Below, in pieces: positions 15,780 through 22,874 of a stretch of DNA of 64,000 nt. Origin of the DNA: Trebonia kvetii. Lineage in GTDB: Bacteria > Actinomycetota > Actinomycetes > Streptosporangiales > Streptosporangiaceae. How positions within the stretch are numbered: the stretch's first letter is position 1; each line of letters opens with the position of its first letter. The position numbers were made by a program, and so were the translations under genes. Where the stretch lies: contig NZ_RPFW01000010.1 in the NCBI RefSeq assembly GCF_007827045.1, positions 84,261-148,260 on the forward strand, in the 5' to 3' direction. A model generated the notes under the pieces. It was not told the DNA's origin and made no database searches. It was given only the letters and a program-made list of their open reading frames with translations.

Positions 15780-15785
15780 TACGCT
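15780..15785 (+). promoter_or_regulatory. -10 box TACGCT, leaderless promoter of ECF sigma gene
   Basis: TACGCT lies 7 nt before the ATG at 15793, with no ribosome binding site between them. Confidence 0.5.
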
Positions 15786-15792
15786 GCCAGCG

Positions 15793-16389
15793 ATGGATGC
15801 GGACGCGTTGTTGCTGCGGCGCCTGCGGGACGGCGACGAACACGCGTTCGTGGCGCTCGTTGAGCGTTACCACTCGACCATGCTCAGGGTCGCCCTGGCG
15901 TACGTGCCGAGCCCGGCGGTCGCCGAGGAGGTCGTGCAGGACACCTGGCTGGCGGTGCTGCGCGGACTTGCCAGATTCGAGGAGCGGTCGTCGCTGCGCA
16001 CCTGGCTGTTCACCATCCTGGTGAACCGGGCGCGCACCACCGGCGAGCGAGAGAGCCGCTCGGTGCCGGTCGCGGACGCCGGACCCGCCGTCGACGCCGC
16101 CAGGTTCGGCCCGTCAGGCGCCTGGGCCGAGCCGCCCGAGCACTGGATCGAAGAGGCGGAAGACCGGATCGATGCCGCTAAGCTGACCGAACTGCTGCGG
16201 GCCGGTCTTGACGTGCTGCCCGTGCGGCAGCGCGAGGTGGTCCTGCTACGGGATGTGGAAGGGCTGAGCGGTGCGGAAGTGTGCCAGGTGCTCGCGATCA
16301 GCGAGGTCAACCAGCGGGTCTTGCTGCATCGCGGTCGTAGCAGGCTCAGGCAGGTGCTCGAATCGGAGCTTGGAGGTGGACGGCGATGA
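15793..16389 (+). CDS. ECF-type RNA polymerase sigma factor
   Basis: 198 residues with region 2 (HAFVALVERYHSTMLRVAL and VVQDTWLAVLRGLARFEERSSLRTWLFTILVNRAR) and region 4 (LPVRQREVVLLRDVEGLSGAEVCQVLAISEVNQRV), separated by a linker. It would direct RNA polymerase to stress-response promoters. The ATG at 15793 is chosen over upstream starts because the conserved N-terminus begins there and a leaderless -10 box precedes it. It overlaps the anti-sigma gene by 4 bp (ATGA), so the two proteins are made together. Confidence 0.9.
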   Translation: MDADALLLRRLRDGDEHAFVALVERYHSTMLRVALAYVPSPAVAEEVVQDTWLAVLRGLARFEERSSLRTWLFTILVNRARTTGERESRSVPVADAGPAVDAARFGPSGAWAEPPEHWIEEAEDRIDAAKLTELLRAGLDVLPVRQREVVLLRDVEGLSGAEVCQVLAISEVNQRVLLHRGRSRLRQVLESELGGGRR

Positions 16390-16667
16390 GCTTCCTCTCC
16401 GGCGTGCTGCGCCTTCGCCCCCGTCCGCGCGACCTGGCCTGCCAGGAAGTCGTCGAGCTGGTGACCGACTACCTGGAGGGCGCGCTGTCCGCCGCTGAGC
16501 GTCGCGGGTTCGAGCGCCACCTGGCAGGCTGCCCGCACTGCACCGAGTACCTGGCCCAGATGCGCGAGACGATCCGGCTGACCGGCCGGCTCACCCCCGA
16601 TGACCTGACGTCCGGGATGCGCGCGGACTTCACCGACCTGTACCGCCGCTGGCGCGCCGAGCAGTAG
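16386..16667 (+). CDS. zinc-finger anti-sigma factor, soluble
   Basis: A 93-residue protein with the ZAS signature H45-x3-C49-x2-C52 (HLAGCPHC) plus an upstream C19, the layout that binds zinc and holds the cognate sigma factor. Unlike many anti-sigmas it has no membrane segment, so it is cytoplasmic, as RsrA-type redox sensors are. The ATG overlaps the sigma stop. Release by thiol oxidation is plausible by analogy but not shown here. Confidence 0.85.
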   Translation: MSFLSGVLRLRPRPRDLACQEVVELVTDYLEGALSAAERRGFERHLAGCPHCTEYLAQMRETIRLTGRLTPDDLTSGMRADFTDLYRRWRAEQ

Positions 16668-16677
16668 TAGCCCGTCG

Positions 16678-17094
16678 TCAGGTGCTCGACCAGGCCTTCC
16701 AGTGGTCGACCTGGATGACGATCACCGGGCCGTGCGGCCGGTTGTCACGGTACTGCTCGTAACGCTCGGCGAGCACGTCGAGCGGGTCCTGGAGTGCCTG
16801 CTCATCGTCGACCACGCTCGCCCAGCCGTCGATGCGAACCCACCAGAGCAGGTCCCAGTCTTCGTCGTAGTGGTCGGCGAGCAGCGCCACCCGGGGGTTC
16901 TCCCTGATGTTGCGCAGCCGCCGCAGGTTGGCCGACTTCTTCGGCTTGTAGTCCACCGCTGTGTAGATCAGGTCCCCGTCCATCGCGAAGGTCACGGGGA
17001 CCAGGTGCGGCTGCCCATCACCCCCAGCGGTTGCGAGCCGGGCCACTCGGGCCCCGGCGAGTCGTGTACGTGCCTCTTCCTCGGTCAACCTCAC
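16678..17094 (-). CDS. PPOX-class F420-dependent oxidoreductase
   Basis: A 138-residue split-barrel flavin/deazaflavin-binding protein (motifs RLAGARVARLATAGGDGQPHLVPVTFAMDGD, then RRLRNIRENPRVALLADHYDEDW and WVRIDGWASVV). It resembles the actinobacterial PPOX-class F420 group of this size. It probably uses reduced F420 to reduce an unknown small molecule. The start is the GTG at 17094. The frame remains open for another 74 codons through the antisense of tRNA-Thr, which is a known annotation artefact. It converges on the anti-sigma gene and is divergent from tRNA-Thr. Confidence 0.85.
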   Translation of the reverse strand: MRLTEEEARTRLAGARVARLATAGGDGQPHLVPVTFAMDGDLIYTAVDYKPKKSANLRRLRNIRENPRVALLADHYDEDWDLLWWVRIDGWASVVDDEQALQDPLDVLAERYEQYRDNRPHGPVIVIQVDHWKAWSST

Positions 17095-17186
17095 CTGTCC
17101 AATTGTCCACTGTGTTGCTTGCTGCGTGATCCAAGCCAGCCCAGAGAACCTGTAGACTAGCGGGGCGCGGTCCGCAAGGACAGCCC

Positions 17187-17260
17187 GCCGCCTTAGCTCA
17201 GTCGGACAGAGCGACGCACTCGTAATGCGTAGGTCTGGGGTTCGATTCCCCAAGGCGGCT
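17187..17260 (+). tRNA. tRNA-Thr (anticodon CGT)
   Basis: A 74-nt cloverleaf: acceptor GCCGCCT pairs with AGGCGGC, discriminator T, D arm AGCTCAGTCGG, anticodon stem ACGCA/TGCGT with loop CTCGTAA (CGT, reads ACG), and T arm GGGGTTCGATTCCCC. CCA is not encoded. A hairpin terminator follows. Confidence 0.95.
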
Positions 17261-17268
17261 CCCACGCT

Positions 17269-17312
17269 AAAGCCCCTTTCCGAACGACTGTTCGATCGCG
17301 AACGGGGCTTTT
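17269..17312 (+). terminator. terminator of tRNA-Thr
   Basis: AAAGCCCC pairs with GGGGCTTT around an inner GTTCG/CGAAC-rich loop and is followed by TTTTG, starting 9 nt beyond the tRNA. Confidence 0.75.
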
Positions 17313-17564
17313 GCATGAGCTATCCGCTCCCCACTACCCCGCAACCCCGCAACCGCCGCATTCCGTACAGAATCTCGGGTCAGGTCGAGTGAGGGCGCGC
17401 AACCGGGCCCTGCGTCCTATCTGAGACAGGTGGGTTTCGTTTCAGCGGAATCACCCTGAAGGGGTGATGGGGCGAGCGTCATCTGGACGGAGCATCAGAG
17501 CCGTCACCGCACGCCGAGCGGTGCGGGGCGGCTCGGGGGTCGCTCACCCGGAAGGGCGGTCGGA

Positions 17565-17756
17565 ATGCTCATTCAGTTGTGGGGCCCGGTATGGGACTTG
17601 GTCGGTAACGGCGGTTATCACGCCATTACCTTCAGCTGGTTTTTCCTCAAGATCAGCAATGTCATCGAGATCATCTTGGTCGTGCTGATCTTCGTGGTCG
17701 GGATGTTCGTGAACCTGCCAGGCGGGAAAGTGGACACGAGGGAGCACAGGCGATGA
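17565..17756 (+). CDS. small single-pass membrane protein of cytochrome b6-like operon
   Basis: 63 residues with one hydrophobic helix (about 30-50, ISNVIEIILVVLIFVVGMFV) and a basic C-terminus. Its stop overlaps the cytochrome b gene by 4 bp, so it belongs to that complex. No cofactor motif is present. It may be a small structural subunit, as in other quinol-oxidising complexes. The preceding 250 bp (17313-17564) hold no gene, only a hairpin ATCACCC/GGGTGAT near 17451-17467 and presumably the operon promoter. I do not recognise a named family. Confidence 0.65.
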   Translation: MLIQLWGPVWDLVGNGGYHAITFSWFFLKISNVIEIILVVLIFVVGMFVNLPGGKVDTREHRR

Positions 17757-18469
17757 GTGCGGGGGACGAGGCCCGGGCGCCGGAACCGGATCCGGTGACT
17801 AACGCCACAGGGGCCGAGCCGTTCTCGTGGACCAAGCCCAGCCCCTGGCTGCGCGGCTATCTGGTCCGCAACTACCCGCTGCGCAAGCTGCTCCCCGATC
17901 GCGAGCCCGCGTACGTCTCCTCGGTGCTGTACACAATGGGCGTGCTGACGCTCGCGGCACTGATCTGCGCGGTCATCAGCGGCGTGATAATCGCGCTGGG
18001 CGGGGTCTCGTTCTGGCACACGAACAGCTTCGGCGCCTTCATGAACAGCATCCATTTCTGGAGCGTGCAGTTCATGTTCTTGTTCATGGCCGTCCATTTC
18101 ATCACCAACTTCTTCACCATGGGCTGGCGCGGCGGGCGCGGCTGGACCTGGATCACCGGGGTGCTCGCGTTCATCCTGTCCATCCTGACCTCGTTCACCG
18201 GTTTCCTGATGATGACCAACTGGGACAGCCAGTGGGTCGGCCAGCAGGCCAAGGATGCGTTCAACGCGCTGGGTATCGGCGCGATCTGGAACGTGATGAA
18301 CGCGGGCCAGCAGTTCACCATGCACGTGGTCTCCACCACGGCGTTGCTGCTGTTCGTCGTGTCCGTGCACATCGCACTGATCCGGCGCCGTGGCGTAACT
18401 CCGCCGCCTGGCGCGGAGGACCTCGAGGTCGTAGCCGATCAGCCAGTCCCCAAGCCGGAATCGCGGTAG
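17753..18469 (+). CDS. cytochrome b6-like N-terminal domain protein
   Basis: 238 residues with four transmembrane helices (near 58-83, 98-122, 131-153 and 188-210) and a cytoplasmic N-terminus. Two bis-His haem pairs are visible: H101 and H115 in helix 2 (spacing 14), and H191 and H206 in helix 4 (spacing 15). The 15-residue spacing in helix 4 is the b6 pattern rather than that of mitochondrial-type cytochrome b. It should carry two b haems across the membrane and take electrons from menaquinol. No Rieske protein or c-type cytochrome gene is in the cluster, so the acceptor is unknown. Confidence 0.85.
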   Translation: MSAGDEARAPEPDPVTNATGAEPFSWTKPSPWLRGYLVRNYPLRKLLPDREPAYVSSVLYTMGVLTLAALICAVISGVIIALGGVSFWHTNSFGAFMNSIHFWSVQFMFLFMAVHFITNFFTMGWRGGRGWTWITGVLAFILSILTSFTGFLMMTNWDSQWVGQQAKDAFNALGIGAIWNVMNAGQQFTMHVVSTTALLLFVVSVHIALIRRRGVTPPPGAEDLEVVADQPVPKPESR

Positions 18470-18478
18470 GAGGCGACG

Positions 18479-19609
18479 ATGACATCGCAAACCAAGCGCC
18501 ATCCGCTGCGCACTTGGCGGGGTCCCGAGCGCCAGTATGACCTGGTGGCCGAGGGCACGATCGCGGTCATCATTGTGGCCCTGCTGGTGATCCTGGCCGC
18601 GAGCCTGTGGGCGTCCCCCAACGGTGGCCTGACGTACCCTGGCGCGCCGAAATCACCGGCCGGGCAGGCGTTCAGCGCCAAGTACTGGGATGTCAACGAC
18701 CCGGCAGACCTGGCCGCGACGGCGGTGCAGGAGCTGGCCGGCGGAAGCACGACCGCCGGGTACGGCCCGCCGTTCAACACGACCGCCGGCGCGGCGCAGC
18801 AGATCATCGGGATCAAGCCGGCCGAGATCGCCAAGTGGATCTTCGGCTTGACCTTGCCAGTCAACACCGCCAACGACTTCGTGCTGGCCCCAGTCGCCCA
18901 GCTGGTCGCGCCGTTCAACCCGGCGGTCGCGATCGCGATCCGCGCGTACAAGGCGGCTGGCGGCGACCTCGCGCCTGGCACCCCGGGCGATCAGGTCGCC
19001 TCGCCCCGCCAGCTGACGTGGCTGGACAACTACGCCACGGCGCTGTCGGGCAGCAGCGCGAAGGTCACGCCCACCTTGATCGCGGTCAAGGCAGGCAACT
19101 ACGGGCCGGTCCCGGTCATCATCGCGGCCGAGCTGGCCATCGCGAACAACGGGAGCCTGGACGGGTACCTCCAGGGCAGTGAGCAGCAGCTGAGCACGAA
19201 CACCACCATGGGGACGATGTTCTTCAGCGACAGCACGCTGTGGGGCAACATCGCCGAAGCCCAGGGCGTGGGCGGCGACCAGTGGGGCGTGATGAACGAG
19301 CTGTGGAACTTCCCCGGCCAGGTCTGGCTGTGGCTGTACGCAGGGATGTACCAGATCCCCGCGCTGGCCTCGAACAACGACAACTTGGACCTAGACGTCG
19401 GCCTGCTCATGATCGTGTTCGGGTTCCTGCTGCCGATGTTCGCGCCGTGGATCCCGGTCATCAACCGCATTCCGCGGTGGATCCCGCTATACAAGATCAT
19501 CTACCGCCGGTACTACGCGACCACGACGGGCGGACAGCCGCCCGCGAGGGGACCGGGCGAGCCCGTCCCGTCGCCGGGCCCATTGGACGGGGCATCGCCG
19601 CGCGGATGA
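18479..19609 (+). CDS. membrane-anchored partner of the cytochrome b6-like protein
   Basis: 376 residues with an N-terminal membrane helix (about 26-46), a large extracytoplasmic domain (about 47-300) and a C-terminal helix (about 308-328, VGLLMIVFGFLLPMFAPWI) followed by a basic tail. There is no CxxCH, Rieske or flavin motif, so its own cofactor, if any, is unknown. GGAGG precedes the ATG, 9 bp after the cytochrome b stop, so the genes are co-transcribed. Similar proteins in actinomycete genomes are loosely labelled cytochrome b6. The C-terminal helix and loop could correspond to subunit IV, but I cannot demonstrate that. Confidence 0.6.
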   Translation: MTSQTKRHPLRTWRGPERQYDLVAEGTIAVIIVALLVILAASLWASPNGGLTYPGAPKSPAGQAFSAKYWDVNDPADLAATAVQELAGGSTTAGYGPPFNTTAGAAQQIIGIKPAEIAKWIFGLTLPVNTANDFVLAPVAQLVAPFNPAVAIAIRAYKAAGGDLAPGTPGDQVASPRQLTWLDNYATALSGSSAKVTPTLIAVKAGNYGPVPVIIAAELAIANNGSLDGYLQGSEQQLSTNTTMGTMFFSDSTLWGNIAEAQGVGGDQWGVMNELWNFPGQVWLWLYAGMYQIPALASNNDNLDLDVGLLMIVFGFLLPMFAPWIPVINRIPRWIPLYKIIYRRYYATTTGGQPPARGPGEPVPSPGPLDGASPRG

Positions 19610-19657
19610 TGTAGACGACTCGCTCGGGGGTTCGGGCCGGTCTGTCATGCTTGCGTA

Positions 19658-20035
19658 ATGCTCGGACGACTCCATCACGTGGTAATCGACTGCCGCGACC
19701 CGGCCGCACTCGCGGCGTTCTACTCCGGGCTGCTCGGGCTGCCGGTCACCTACCGGAGCGACGATTTCGTCGTCGTCGCCGCCAGCGACCGGTCGTCGGG
19801 CCTGGCGTTCCAGCTCGCCCGGGACCACCGCCCGCCGACCTGGCCAGATCCCGCCGTGCCGCAGCAGATCCACCTGGACGTCATGGTCGAAGACGTGGCA
19901 GCCGACGGGCCGCGCGCGCTGGCGCTCGGAGCAACCAAGCTCGACGGCGAGAACGTCTACGCCGACCCGGCCGGCCACCCCTTCTGCCTCATCCCGCGCC
20001 CGCACTGGGCCCCGCCCATCCCCGCAGGCGAATGA
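19658..20035 (+). CDS. VOC-family (glyoxalase-like) protein
   Basis: 125 residues in the two beta-alpha-beta3 modules of the vicinal oxygen chelate fold (LHHVVIDCRDPAALAAFYSGLLGLPV, then QQIHLDVMVEDV and YADPAGHPFCLI). Candidate metal ligands are H6 or H7, the His in QIHLDV and the late polar positions. Substrate unknown; members include dioxygenases, isomerases and antibiotic-binding proteins. A CATGCT box lies 6 nt before the ATG and no ribosome site is seen, suggesting a leaderless transcript. Confidence 0.75.
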   Translation: MLGRLHHVVIDCRDPAALAAFYSGLLGLPVTYRSDDFVVVAASDRSSGLAFQLARDHRPPTWPDPAVPQQIHLDVMVEDVAADGPRALALGATKLDGENVYADPAGHPFCLIPRPHWAPPIPAGE

Positions 20036-20145
20036 TCGTCCCCAACGGCGGCCGTGCTGGCGGCTGACCATCCAGCCACGGTCAAATCTGGGCTGTGGGG
20101 GATAGGAGAGGCGCAGGCGGCGGAATCAAGGATTCAATCGAACAT

Positions 20146-20228
20146 GATCTTGGAAACTTTTCTTTTGCTGGAGACTTTTCCCCCGGATCGGGGTTTTTGT
20201 TTCCATCAGGAGAAAAGTTTCCAAGATC
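20146..20228. repeat. AT-rich element with 18-bp inverted repeats
   Basis: The arms GATCTTGGAAACTTTTCT (20146-20163) and its exact complement (20211-20228) enclose 47 bp containing a second hairpin (CCCCGGATCGGGG followed by TTTTTG). The unit is strikingly A/T-rich for this genome and lies in a 367-bp gene-free gap (20036-20402). It could be a terminator, a structured RNA or a miniature inverted-repeat element. A separate 16-bp palindrome (CCGAGGGCGCCCTCGG) follows at 20288-20303. Confidence 0.6.
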
Positions 20229-20389
20229 TTCGCCGACGGGTGAGGTACATGCGCCCGAAGGGGCGAGTGGAGATCGCTGGTACCTTTCCGAGGGCGCCCT
20301 CGGCGCCTGTGGCGGCGCGACTCCGGCGCTGTGCCAGCCCGGCTAGCTGCCCAGAGCAGATCCGCTGGCTTCTGGCGGAGCCGCGAACG

Positions 20390-20395
20390 TACGGT
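20390..20395 (+). promoter_or_regulatory. -10 box TACGGT, leaderless promoter
   Basis: TACGGT ends 7 nt before the GTG at 20403 of the alpha/beta hydrolase gene. Confidence 0.5.
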
Positions 20396-20402
20396 CAGAC
20401 AC

Positions 20403-21128
20403 GTGACCGAGACCGAGCCTGGAAGCGTGCGACGGGTGCTGGCCGGCAGGGTGCGGCTCGCGTACCGGACGTGGGGACCCGCGCAGGCCCCACCGCTTGT
20501 GCTGGTGCACGCTCTCGGTGAGGCATCGTTGGACTGGGCGCTCGTCGCGGCGGCGCTGGCGCCCGCGTGGCGCGTGTACGCGCCGGACCTGCGCGGGCAC
20601 GGGGCGAGTGACTGGCCGGGCTCCTACACGATCGAGTGGCTCACCGCTGACCTGGCGGCGTTCATTGACGCGCTTGGCCTGGACCGGGTCGCCCTCTGCG
20701 GGCATTCGATAGGCGCGGCGCCCGCGTATCTGTACGCGGCAGGCCACCCGGGGCGCGTCGCCTGCCTCGTCCTTGAGGAACCGGCGCCGCCGTGGCCGCG
20801 GGCACGGCGAGTCCTCACCCGGCCGGATGAACCGCTGCCGTTCGACTGGGACGTGACGGAGCTGAGCAACGAGTTCACCGATCCGCGGGCCAGTGCCTGG
20901 CGCGACTCGCTCCGGCAGATCCGGGCCCCCGCGCTCATCGTCGCGGGGGGACCGGACAGCCACCTCGACCAGAGCCGGCTCGCGGACATGGCCACGCTGA
21001 TCCCGGACTGCGACTTGGTCACCATCCAGGCCGGGCACCTGGTGCACGTCGCCAGGCCGGCCCAGTTCACCGAAGTCGTCTCGGGCTTCCTTAGCGGGAC
21101 GCGGAGCGCGCCGCCGCGCACCGGGTAA
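20403..21128 (+). CDS. alpha/beta hydrolase
   Basis: 241 residues with the standard alpha/beta hydrolase elements: oxyanion region LVHALGEASLDW, DLRGHGASD, nucleophile S102 in GHSIGA and a late His in QAGHLVHVARP. The acid is likely the Asp in the GGPDSHL segment. Substrate unknown; the compact cap suggests an esterase or a lactonase-type enzyme. I chose the GTG at 20403 because of the leaderless -10 box and because upstream codons do not resemble the family. It is followed by two decayed genes. Confidence 0.82.
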   Translation: MTETEPGSVRRVLAGRVRLAYRTWGPAQAPPLVLVHALGEASLDWALVAAALAPAWRVYAPDLRGHGASDWPGSYTIEWLTADLAAFIDALGLDRVALCGHSIGAAPAYLYAAGHPGRVACLVLEEPAPPWPRARRVLTRPDEPLPFDWDVTELSNEFTDPRASAWRDSLRQIRAPALIVAGGPDSHLDQSRLADMATLIPDCDLVTIQAGHLVHVARPAQFTEVVSGFLSGTRSAPPRTG

Positions 21129-21158
21129 TTCGGTGGACACCGAAGTTATGGTTCGAAC

Positions 21159-21520
21159 ATGGGCACCGTCGACGTAGCGCGCTTTGTGTCAGACGGATTC
21201 GTCAAGCTGCCGGGAGTTGTCCCGCGTGCGGTCGCGGACGCCGCCAGGGCGCTGCTATGGCAGCAGGCCGGACTCTCGCCGCAGGATCCGGCGGGGTGGA
21301 AGGACTGCTCACCCTGCTATCGGATGTCGGGCCTGATGACCCGCCGACCCGCATCAGGGTCGGCTCGCAGCGCGACGCGGCCGCGGACCGTGCACGCCGC
21401 CGACGAACACCGGGGCGGCGAGCCGAGGTTCATGGCCCAGACGCCCTCTTCCTCACCGCGCCGCTGACACCCGGCGGGAGCAGCGCGTTGTCCCTGGCCA
21501 TCGCGCCCGAGGCTGCTTAG
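21159..21520 (+). pseudogene. phytanoyl-CoA dioxygenase-like gene, decayed
   Basis: The first 47 codons (VARFVSDGFVKLPGVVPRAV and on to DPAGW) are a normal N-terminus of the short actinobacterial PhyH-like proteins, with a leaderless TATGGT box 6 nt before the ATG. After that the family's middle is missing. GLLTLLSDVGPDDPPTRIRVGS continues in another frame, then HAADEHRGGEPRFMAQ in the first frame, then FLTAPLTP again in the other. The Fe-binding HxD segment is lost. Several internal deletions and frameshifts have left about half of the original gene. Confidence 0.8.
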
Positions 21521-21524
21521 CCGG

Positions 21525-21910
21525 CTACTGCCACGAGGCGCGGTCGAGGCGGAACATCAGGCTCTGCCTGCGGGTGCCGTCCCTGCGGATGCGATGGTCC
21601 GGCTGGATGCCGAGGTCGGTCGCGCCGAGCTTGCGGATGGCGGCGGCCGACCGGCCGTTCCGCTCGTCGGTGCGCAACCCGATCCATTCGGCGCCATAGT
21701 CGAAGATCGCGTCGAACAGCAGGCGCTTGACCGCGGCGTTGACGCCAGTTCCCCACACGGCCGGGTCGAACTGCGTGCCGCCGACCTCCACGCCCCCCGG
21801 CTCTGCCGGGTCGAAGATGACCGAGGTCATGTGGCATCCGCCGCCTCGTAGCGGCGCACCGAGACCGTGTCCGCTCGCATCTCCGCCGGGAGGGGAACAG
21901 GCCAGTTCAT
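21525..21910 (-). pseudogene. GNAT N-acetyltransferase gene with internal deletion
   Basis: The N-terminal piece (21910-21830) reads MNWPVPLPAEMRADTVSVRR and hits a stop. The C-terminal piece (from 21830, in another frame) reads MTSVIFDPAEPGG, then GGTQFDPAVWGTGVN and WIGLRTDERNGRSAAAIRKLG, the RimJ/RimL-like acetyl-CoA-binding half. The stretch that should join them, about 50 residues, is missing. The C-terminal fragment might be translated from 21830 but could not be a whole enzyme. Adjacent to another decayed gene. Confidence 0.78.
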
Positions 21911-21955
21911 GCCCCAATTATCCGGCAGGACCGTGGCGGGCCGGGAGGACGACGC

Positions 21956-22702
21956 CTACTTGACGACGACGAAGTACACCCAGGGGCTGTTCGCGCTGAG
22001 GTTCACCGTGTCGGTCTTGCCGCGGATGTAGTTGCCGCGGATCCGGTACTTGTCGCCGGCCGCGCCGCTCAGGTCGAAAACGGAGCTGTCGTGGCTCTGC
22101 TTGTCCAGGGTGTCGCAGCCGTACTTGGTGTCGGCGTCCCAGACGGGCCCCTTGGCGCCCTTGTCCCACTGCTGTGTCTCGGGTTCGAGGCACTCGCCAT
22201 GCTTGTTCGGCGTCACCGTCGAGTGCAGGGTGAGCGGCTTGCTCGCGTGGAAGTAGAAATAGACGTGGCCGTTGTACTTAACCGTCTTGAAGTAATTGGT
22301 CACCCGGGACTCGACCCGGGCCCGCGTGCCCACGGTGCGGGCCGCCTTCGCCGCGGCGTGACCCGTGCTGCCGGCGAACACGGCGGTGAACTTGGTTGAC
22401 CTTGTGACGCTGTAGCCAGCGAACAGCTTGTGCTTGGCGTTGACCTTGCCGACCGCGATCCGCCTGGTCGCCAGCCCGGCCGGCTGGGCGTAGAGCGTCA
22501 CCTTGCCGCCGGGGATGCCCCGGTCGAGGGTGACGGTGACAACAACCTTGTCCCCGTAGCCGTAACTGCCCCTGACCGTTGAGACACTCAGCTGTGTCCT
22601 GGCCGCGGCGGGGCTCGCCGCCCGCGCGATGCCCTGCGGAATTCCCAGCAGCCCGGCCGCCCCGATCAGCGCGCAGCCAACTGCGATAAACCTCGATCGC
22701 AC
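21956..22702 (-). CDS. secreted Ig-like protein with conserved C-terminal module
   Basis: 248 residues. A signal peptide (RFIAVGCALIGAAGLLG, cleaved near ARAA) is followed by a bacterial Ig-like domain (about 30-130; VVVTVTLDRGIPGGKVTLYAQ, TKFTAVFAGS). A C-terminal module of about 110 residues has two conserved Cys (NKHGECLEPE and KYGCDTL) and the ending YRIRGNYIRG, then NLSANSPWVYFVVVK. The next gene upstream has the same C-terminal module, so they are tandem paralogues. GGGAGG lies 6 nt before the GTG at 22702. Likely a surface or matrix protein; function unknown. Confidence 0.75.
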   Translation of the reverse strand: MRSRFIAVGCALIGAAGLLGIPQGIARAASPAAARTQLSVSTVRGSYGYGDKVVVTVTLDRGIPGGKVTLYAQPAGLATRRIAVGKVNAKHKLFAGYSVTRSTKFTAVFAGSTGHAAAKAARTVGTRARVESRVTNYFKTVKYNGHVYFYFHASKPLTLHSTVTPNKHGECLEPETQQWDKGAKGPVWDADTKYGCDTLDKQSHDSSVFDLSGAAGDKYRIRGNYIRGKTDTVNLSANSPWVYFVVVK

Positions 22703-22874
22703 GGCGCCTCCCCGATGAGGTTCCTTTCGGAATAGATCCAAATCGAGTATTCCGAACGAGTACCGGCAACTCTGGTAGCCGCGCCGTGACGCACTGAAGC
22801 TTTTCCGGCGCCGCTACCGGGCTTAGCCGAAACGCCGGACGGCGATGGCCACGCATTCCGGCCGCTTGAACCCG

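Noticed and set aside
17095-17316. N-terminal extension of the F420-dependent oxidoreductase
   Set aside because: It translates the antisense of tRNA-Thr (the familiar GNRTPDLRI phrase), a known artefact.
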